Assembly: GCA_904066235.2 (NCBI GenBank)
Contig: CAJFCV020000004.1
Span: forward strand, 2,666,001 to 2,730,000
Length of the DNA: 64,000 bases
Direction of reading: 5' to 3'
From: Bursaphelenchus xylophilus
Lineage: Eukaryota; Nematoda; Chromadorea; Rhabditida; Aphelenchoididae
Shown here: positions 57,968-64,000 of the stretch, one piece after another
Layout of the letters: each line of letters begins with the position of its first letter
Position numbering within the stretch: the first letter of the stretch is position 1
Translations under genes and position numbers: made by a program
Notes under the pieces: model-generated
Database searches by the model: none
The model's input: the letters and a program-made list of their open reading frames with translations, nothing else
What the model was told of the DNA's origin: nothing

Positions 57968-58887
57968 CTAGTACCGTGCCGCCTCGAGATCAGTTTTAAT
58001 GAAGCAATGACATTCTCCATTCACACATTGTCCTCCCCATCGTTCACGAGCCTGAAGCGGAAATAAACTTGCCTTTTTCTGACCGACATTTACCCCAATT
58101 GCGACGCACGTCAAACTGAGGAGTCCGGTGACCGGAATAGACTCTTCGCTATCGGTTTTTCACAATTCGTTTTGATTTCGCAGAGAAGACAGAGAAAAGA
58201 CGCGCAAAAATGTACTCTCTCGCCCCAAAAATTCCCCATTTCTTCCACGACAAAACGCTTTTTCGCGTTTTTTTTGGCAAATTGCGAATCCATTCACCGA
58301 ACTGTTTTAGCTTATCTCAGTTTGACGTGCGACGGTCAGATTTTCTGTAAATTTTGCTCAAATTTCCGACATAGGCCACATATCAATCCATGAAAGTTTT
58401 AGCTCGCGCTTTGCAAGCGCCGCCGAGATATTGGACGTCCTTTTCTCACGACGGAGTACGAAAAACTAGGAGAGCGATAAGAGAGAAAAACACTTTTTTC
58501 CATAACTTTGCTAGTTTCGCGCGGAAAAAACCGATTTTTTTGTAGAAACATTGCCCTCTACGGTAGTAATAAATATGAAACTTTTGATGCCGAGGTTTGA
58601 CAAAAAAGTCCGTATTTTCCCCCGACTTTCGATCTAAAAATCCCGGTGGTTTTTGCAAAGCGCGAGCTAGGACTCTGGTATATATCTTATGGATAATAAT
58701 TCTAAATTTGTGCCAAACTTGATCATAATCTGGACATCGCACTTGGTTCACTTCCCTCGTAAACATAACTTACATTGCTCCTCCAACTACATCTTACATT
58801 ACAGAGGAAATTGAAGCACCATGCGTTAGAGGTGTCTATCAAAGTGAAGAGCACAGCGCAGACGAGCAACGCGACGATAAACTTCAT
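57968..58887 (-). CDS. Secreted CS-alpha-beta (defensin-like) peptide B
   Basis: Two exons, 58774-58887 and 57968-58051, in phase 0, 65 residues. A signal peptide (MKFIVALLVCAVLFTLIDTS) ends before AWCFNFLCNVRC; exon 2 contains RWGGQCVNGECHCF. Mature cysteines at 24, 29, 33, 47, 52 and 54 give the six-cysteine C-X4-C-X3-C then C-X4-C-X-C pattern, the classical CS-alpha-beta set. The exon layout, intron phase and WCFN motif match peptide A, so the two are tandem duplicates. AATAAA (minus) is at 57935-57940, about 30 bp after the stop. The intron contains a family D element into which a family G element has jumped. Likely a defence peptide; target unknown. Confidence 0.78.
58085..58759. repeat. 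Family D element interrupted by family G, intron of peptide gene B
   Basis: The left part ACCCCAATTGCGACGC resumes after the G insertion as GCGACGGTCAGATTTTCTG. It continues through GTTTTAGCTCGCGCTTTGCA to CACTTCCCTCG. Confidence 0.7.
58106..58331. repeat. Family G element nested in family D
   Basis: CACGTCAAACTGAGGAGTCC at the left and CTCAGTTTGACGTGCG at the right, with CTCTCGCCCCAAAAATTCCC inside. It splits a family D copy, so it is the younger. Confidence 0.75.
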
Positions 58888-59200
58888 TTCAATCAGCAGA
58901 AGAATGAGTATACTCGGTATACAAAAATTATAAGTTTGATATAATTTCCTTTGATATTTCAGGCAAAATTGGATAACTTAATAAAACATTATAATGCTGA
59001 GCGCGTTGATTTGTAGTAAATGTTCGGACATTGAGCTTTTGTGAAACAAAGTAGACATGAAAGATTTTCGGAGTTGGCAAAAAATGTCGCATTTTCCCTC
59101 AACTTTAGAACCAAAAATCTATGTCGTTTCTACAAAGCGCGAGCAAAAAATCTAGCATATGTCTTATGTAGAAAAAAAAATCATTCAAAATGTTTGCTAA

Positions 59201-59646
59201 CAGGGGAAATATCCCAAATGCAGCGCTCAGATTTTGATGAAACTTGGCACAAATTTAGAATAATTTTTCTAAGACATATGCGAGACTCCTAGCTCGCGTT
59301 TTGCAGAAACAACCGGGACTTTTTGATCGAAAGATGGCAAAAATTTGACAATTTTTTCCGAACTTCGGCACGAAAAATTTCATCCGATTTCTACCGTAAA
59401 GGGTAACGTTTCCACAAAAAAATCAATTTTCTCCGCGCGAAACGCGAAGTTACGGTCAAAAAGTGTTTTTCTCTTTGACCGCTCTTCACGTTTAATGTGC
59501 GCTCTCGGCGGCAAGAATCGTTCAATATCTCGGCGGCGTCCGCAAAGCGCGAGCTAAAACCTTCAGGAATTGATTTTTAGTCCATTCCAGACCTGTATGT
59601 AGAATTTTTAAAAAATCTGAGCATCGCACTTGGGGGACTTCCCCTG
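59201..59646. repeat. Family D element with TAA target duplication
   Basis: 446 bp from CAGGGGAAATATCCCAAATG to GGGGGACTTCCCCTG, with TAA at 59198-59200 and 59647-59649. One of the most complete copies. Confidence 0.85.
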
Positions 59647-59732
59647 TAAGTGTCATCAAAATCTTAAAGTACTCGTTAGTATTTTATTTATAATCATTCA
59701 TCGTGGATTACCGAAAACAAAAATTTTTTTTC

Positions 59733-59882
59733 ATGCGCTTGAGATGCCCTATTCTTTTTGGAATTATTCTGCTGATTGGTACTTTGCTTGCATCATGGAA
59801 CACACCTAAATATTTTCCATTCACTACCTATCTATATTTGCTATCTTTTACTACTCTGATGATTCACTGCAACGTTTTCTAA
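59733..59882 (+). CDS. Candidate small secreted or membrane peptide, 49 residues
   Basis: Frame starting MRLRCPILFGIILLIGTLLA, which looks like a signal peptide or single membrane helix, and ending IHCNVF. It lies in a repeat-free gap upstream of the F-box-like gene. There is no TATA, acceptor or polyA signal, and it has only one cysteine outside the hydrophobic part. It may be chance. Confidence 0.18.
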   Translation: MRLRCPILFGIILLIGTLLASWNTPKYFPFTTYLYLLSFTTLMIHCNVF

Positions 59883-59978
59883 ATAGTTCAGAACATCTCT
59901 TGCAGTCTTTTTTGCAAAAAAGACTGCTTCTCTCCTTTGCTTTCTTTCCTTTTTTTATTTTCCCCCTTGATTACTCCA

Positions 59979-62900
59979 ATGGATTCAAAAACAACAAAGC
60001 GACGGAGGATGGAGAAAACAAAACCCATCTTGCGAAGTCATTGTGTAATCTGCTTGTCACTGCATTACATTGGCGCCACTGAAAATGACGTTCTCATCGC
60101 TGAGAACTTGGTTCGACTTTCGGCAAGTTCTTTGAGGACATAGGTTGATTAAAGCTTTCGAAATTTTACAGGGGAAGTACTTCAAGTGCAACGCTCAGAT
60201 TTTGATGAAACTTGGCAAACTTTAGAACAATCTTTTTAAAGAAGAATCAGAAAATTCTGACTCGCGCTTTGCAGAAATGACCTCAATTTTTAGGTCCAAA
60301 GTTGAAAAAAATGTGAAATTTTTTATCGCGGATTTTGGCATGAAAAGTTTCGTGGCTATTTGTACAGTAGTGTGTAATATTTCCACAAAAAAAAATGTTT
60401 TTCCGAGCAAAACTAGCAAAGTTACGGCCAAAATGCAAATATAAATAGACTTGAAAAAAAGTTTTTTTTTCACCCCAACTCAACCATCTTCCATTTTCAG
60501 CTTGTTTCCCCACGATTCTCGCAATTAGTTCGAATCCGAATCAAGCAAAAGACGATTCAAGTCCTTCTGGACCGCCGCAGATTCAGACTGGTCCTTGAAG
60601 ACACTGAATATGACGTCTCTTCCTTCGCAGTCCTACAATTCTTCGTCTCGGCATTCCTAAGCTCCGAAGGTACAGAGACGGTCCTGTTCTATGCGGATGA
60701 TCCAGAAATGCCAGAGAGTTGGGTGAACTCGAGGAATGTCGGGCGAATCGGAAGGCTGTTTGCAGGTAAGTTATAAAAATGCTTTGCTTTTTCTGGGTAT
60801 TAACTTGATTATCTCGTATAATCAAAAATTAAAGAGAGTTGTGACAGTGGCGGACCGGACCCAGTGGCAAAAAACGTTCCATTTTGACTCCGGGAAGTAT
60901 CAAAAATGTGGCAAAATACCTCCCTCTCCGAGTGAAAAGACTCTGATTTCAAAAGCCCGCCCTTATCCTTATAGTTAAAAAAGCAGGCCCGCCATTGAAA
61001 TTTTTGCCTTTTCATTGGAAGTGGAGGCATTTTGCTGCTTTTTTGATACTTCCTGGATGCAAAACGGTACGTTTTTTGCCAATGGGTCAGGTTCGATGCT
61101 CTAACAAGTCTCTGTAATTTGGGGACGCCTACAGTGTCGGAGCTGATCCAGTGGCAAAAAACGTTACATTTTGCATCCGGGAAGTATCAAAAAATGCGGC
61201 AAAACACCTCCTTCTCCAAGTGAAAAAAAACCCCGATTTCAAAAGCTTGCCTTTCAAAACGAATTTTTTTATTTGGAGAGGGAGACATTTTGCTGCATTT
61301 TTTGACACTTTCCTGATGCAAAATGGAACATTTTTTGCCACTGGATCAGGTCCGTCACTGTATGTTTCATTTTAGAGAAGCTGACAAACGCCAAATTTCA
61401 ACTGCGATGTCCTCATTACTTCCCTGGCTGTCGAGCACGGCTGTACCCTCTATTTGAAGCCATTTCCCCTCGGCTCAGCTCAATTGAATGTCGATTGGAA
61501 GGTGAGTGTCCCAAGTGTGACATTTTAAGCATGATTTATTTCTAATTATAAATTAGGAAAGCGTATACCAATTTCTGTATATAAATATCGGGCGGATACC
61601 ATTTTGAGACCTTTTTGCGAGCTTAATTCTCTTTACTAGCTCATTATTCCTTTCATTTTGCAATTCCAAATTTTGCGACAAAAAAATTTCAGAACTGTAT
61701 GTCTGGCCAGAAAGCCCGCGGCCATCGGCTTTTGAGGAAATATTGGCAAGGCAAGTATTTTCGCAGTTTTGTCTCCACCCCCTTCGGAGCTAAAGTTTTT
61801 GGAAACTTAAAAATTCCATAAAATTCAGATCAATTTGCGACGAAAACGGCCCATTGCTGAAAGTCACACTTGGGGTACTTCCTTTGTTAACAGATATCCG
61901 GTTCATCCAGCCGGTGGAGGCGATCGAAGTGACCATTGACTTCCCGGAATACGAGCAGCCGCCTTATTGTAAGTACAGTGACGGGCCTGATCCAGTGGCA
62001 AAAAACGTATCATTTTGCATCCGGAAAATAGCAAAAATGTGGCAAAATGCTTCCCTCTCAAAATGAAAAAACTTCGTTTTGTAGGACGCACGCCCTTTCC
62101 CTCACATAAATTGCGGGGGCGCGTTTGAAATCGGAGTTTTTTCACTTGGAGAGGGAAGCATTTTTCCACATTTTTTGATGCTTTTCGGATGCAAAGTGGT
62201 ACGTTCTTTGCCACTGCATCAGTTCCCCTATTGTAGTGACTATAGACCATTCTTAAAACCTGATTTTGCTTATTCCTTCAGCTTCAGATTTCCAACCGCT
62301 CTTTGCGATCAAGGCAGAAACAATAAATTGCAAGGCCTGTTTAGCGTTGAACGACTTCTTTTGCGCGAGGTAAGAAAATATAATCATTGTGCCTCTACAG
62401 TGACGGACCTGATCCAGTGACAAAAAACGTTCCATTTTGCACCCGGGAAGTATCAAAAAATGTGGTAAAATGCCTCCATCTCGAACCTAAAAAATCCGCT
62501 TTGAAGGGCTCCCTCACATAAAGAGCAGGCAGGCTTTTGAAATCGGGGTTTTTTCATTTGGAGGGGGAGGTATTTTGACACATTTTTTTTACTTCCCGGA
62601 TACCAAATGGTACGTTTTTTGCCACTGGATCAGGTCCGCCACTACAATTTCTGAAGCCAAATTTTTTCAGATACCCAACACAAGAACGATGTAAAAAGTT
62701 GACTTGCAGTGCAAATCTGTTGTTGGTCCCATTTGAGGGGTTTTATGAGACGATTTTTGACGAGCTCAAGGCGACATTGCCAAATTTAGAAAGCCTTGAA
62801 ATTATGGGAAAGGAAGTGCAATCTCATGAGCTGGTCTTGGAGAGCCTAGCCGTTACAGCTGGTTTGGATGCAGAAGTAAGTCAAAGTTATGTATTCCAGT

Positions 62901-63622
62901 CGTAAATCGCAAGTGAAAAAACATGATTTTATCAGACTTTCCAGCCCAAGTCAACAACTTTTTTTACTTTTGTTGGGGTCCGTTTTTACAAGAGAAGTCT
63001 TGAAAGTTCGACGATAGTCTAAATTTAGGCGAAGTTTCATCAAAATTCAAACATAAACGCAAACGGTCCAGCCAATTAATTGGCGATTCTCACAAAAAAA
63101 AACTTTTTTGTCGGGGAAGAAATGGGGAATTTTTGAGGCGAGAGAGTACGTTTTTGCGCGTCTTTTCTCTGTCTTGTCTGTCATATCAAGACGAATTGTA
63201 AAAAACCGATAGCGAAGAGTCTATTCCGCTCATCGGACTCCTCAGTTTGAAGTGCGTGGCATTCGGCGCTCCTCCTATGTTATTATGTTGTTTCCTCACC
63301 ATGGTATCCTTGAAAAACACAAGATTCCACATGCAATAAACCATTTTTTCAGTTCAACGCCCAAACGGTCAAAATGATAATTTGGCATGTCCGGAATATC
63401 TGCGAGCTTTCCGAATACAAGACCACCTTATATGTCAAGGTTGGCGTCACAACTTCGGCGTGGAGAACGGCCATCAAAACGATGCTTGGTCTGGCCTTCG
63501 ACAATGTAAATATAAAGAATACGTATGAGATGGTCAAAATTCGGTTCCAACACAAGACCACCACAGTCGTTATTGACATATTCTACGCAACACCAGTGTC
63601 TTACGGTTATAATGATATCTAA
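59979..63622 (+). CDS. Divergent F-box-like protein
   Basis: Eight exons, 431 residues: 59979-60122, 60501-60765, 61376-61501, 61693-61750, 61829-61968, 62282-62369, 62671-62875 and 63353-63622, all in phase. The start MDSKTTKRRRMEKTK leads to ENLVRLS joined to LVSPRFSQLV across intron 1. That reads as the end of an F-box, the module that binds Skp1 in SCF ubiquitin ligases; the usual Leu-Pro start of the box is not evident. The remaining 370 residues alternate short beta- and helix-like blocks (for example LRCPHYFPGCRARLYPLF, SLEIMGKEVQSHELVLE) and match no domain I know, as in the large nematode F-box expansions. Introns 1 and 4 would use GC donors (TCG|GCAAGT, AAG|GCAAGT). AATAAA is at 63633-63638. 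The first exon is the least certain part. Confidence 0.6.
60169..60460. repeat. Family D half element in intron 1 of the F-box-like gene
   Basis: CAGGGGAAGTACTTCAAGTG, GACTCGCGCTTTGCAGAAAT and GCAAAACTAGCAAAGTTACG; it then ends. Confidence 0.68.
60846..61105. repeat. Family P element in the F-box-like gene
   Basis: CAGTGGCGGACCGGACCCAG at the left; GCCAATGGGTCAGGTTCGAT at the right. Confidence 0.7.
61133..61363. repeat. Family P element with TA target
   Basis: TA then CAGTGTCGGAGCTGATCCAG at the left; GGATCAGGTCCGTCACTG then TA at the right, ending just before exon 3. Confidence 0.82.
61976..62237. repeat. Family P element with TA target
   Basis: TA then CAGTGACGGGCCTGATCCAG at the left; GCATCAGTTCCCCTATTG then TA at the right. 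It starts seven bases into the intron. Confidence 0.8.
62394..62646. repeat. Family P element with TA target
   Basis: TA then CAGTGACGGACCTGATCCAG at the left; GGATCAGGTCCGCCACTA at the right. Confidence 0.8.
63080..63257. repeat. Family G element, partial, reverse orientation
   Basis: GAAATGGGGAATTTTTGAGG and GCGAGAGAGTACGTTTTTGC lead to GGACTCCTCAGTTTGAAGTG. Confidence 0.68.
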
Positions 63623-63649
63623 GGGTGGTTGGAATAAACGGGTTTGTCT

Positions 63650-63690
63650 ATCGGTCTGTCGGGAAAATAATCAGCGGTCTGTCACATCTA
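63650..63690. repeat. Family C end fragment
   Basis: TATCGGTCTGTCGGGAAAAT only; no matching right end was seen. Confidence 0.5.
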
Positions 63691-63788
63691 ATATGTCGGC
63701 AATCGCCGTAAAAATTTATGCATATTTCCCTTTGCGAACAGCAACTTTATTAATCGAAATGCAGCGGAATAAGAGCAACACACCTTCT

Positions 63789-63896
63789 CTAACTTGTCTG
63801 AGCTCTCAGACCTGTACATGGCGCCCATTGGTTGTGCGTAACGCAGTAGCAAGAGCACATTCCGTGGTTGCAGGTTCCTTTGAAGGTGTGCTTCAT
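63789..63896 (-). CDS. Terminal exon of a third CS-alpha-beta peptide gene (C)
   Basis: An exon after the acceptor CGTTTCAG, in the same phase and style as the last exons of peptides A and B. It contains FKGTCNHGMCSCYC, giving C-X4-C-X-C, then a further cysteine, and ends at TAG. AATAAA (minus) at 63746-63751 lies about 40 bp beyond the stop. The signal-peptide exon must lie past the right edge, and a family F fragment starts in the intron at about 63905, as in gene A. The additional CxC and later Cys mark it as a divergent member. Confidence 0.55.
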   Translation of the reverse strand: MKHTFKGTCNHGMCSCYCVTHNQWAPCTGLRAQTS

Positions 63897-63904
63897 CTGA
63901 AACG

Positions 63905-63950
63905 AAAGCGTCCGGGTCGACGACAGTTCTGGTCAACACCGCAAATGTCG
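63905..63950. repeat. Family F end fragment
   Basis: GTCCGGGTCGACGACAGTTC then TGGTCAACACCGCAAATG; the remainder may continue past the window or be lost. Confidence 0.5.
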
Positions 63951-64000
63951 GCTCCCCGCAAGTATTGCCTGCCCGCGGAAAACTTCCAAAATATCGCAGT

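Overview
This window looks like nematode nuclear DNA. It is AT-rich, the genes have many introns with short TTTTCAG-type acceptors, and several start codons lie just after an acceptor-like sequence, as expected where spliced-leader trans-splicing is common. The gene set is also nematode: a cuticle collagen with a furin-type cleavage site, a many-exon receptor guanylyl cyclase, a chemoreceptor of the Srh/Sri type, a lineage-style divergent F-box protein and small CS-alpha-beta defensin-like peptides. The species cannot be named from the sequence alone.

Layout. 1-5.6 kb: the 5' end of an hnRNP F/H-type RNA-binding protein (-), a TMEM115 Golgi membrane protein (+), and a NADK2-like protein (-) that seems to have lost its catalytic motifs. 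5.6-14.4 kb: mostly repeats, plus one possible 3' exon (-). 14.4-16.6 kb: a 75-residue protein of unknown function with a TATA box (+) and a cuticle collagen (-). 16.6-30.1 kb: gene-poor and repeat-rich, with a decayed inverted copy of two guanylyl cyclase exons, a mariner-like element with long terminal repeats, and fold-back elements carrying tRNA-like sequences. 30.7-43.3 kb: a complete 21-exon receptor guanylyl cyclase (+, 1241 residues) whose introns are filled with small DNA transposons. 44.5-49.5 kb: GABA transaminase (-). 51-53.6 kb: a seven-helix chemoreceptor (+). 56.5-64 kb: a minus-strand cluster of CS-alpha-beta peptide genes (two complete, one spare terminal exon, one running off the window) with an F-box-like gene (+) between them.

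The repeats are mostly non-autonomous DNA elements in a few families, named here by letter. D is about 430-445 bp, with ends CAGGGGAAGT/ACTTCCCYTG and 3-bp TNA target duplications. H has CAAGGAAAGT ends, a TNA duplication and an internal Ser-type tRNA-like cassette. L is a fold-back element with Leu-type tRNA-like sequence in both arms. P is a 230-260 bp palindrome with CAGTG ends in TA. C is a 120-205 bp palindrome with TATCAGTCTGTCGGG ends. F is about 450-560 bp with TTCGGGTC-rich ends. K carries the palindrome TTGCACTGTGCAA. G has GTCAAACTGAGGAGTCCGG ends. There is also a 442-bp hAT-type element, full of GGCTCC repeats, present as two equal-length copies with perfect 8-bp target duplications.

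No transposase gene was recognised, so the enzymes that move these elements must lie elsewhere. All gene identities rest on motif recognition and remembered family alignments, not on database searches.
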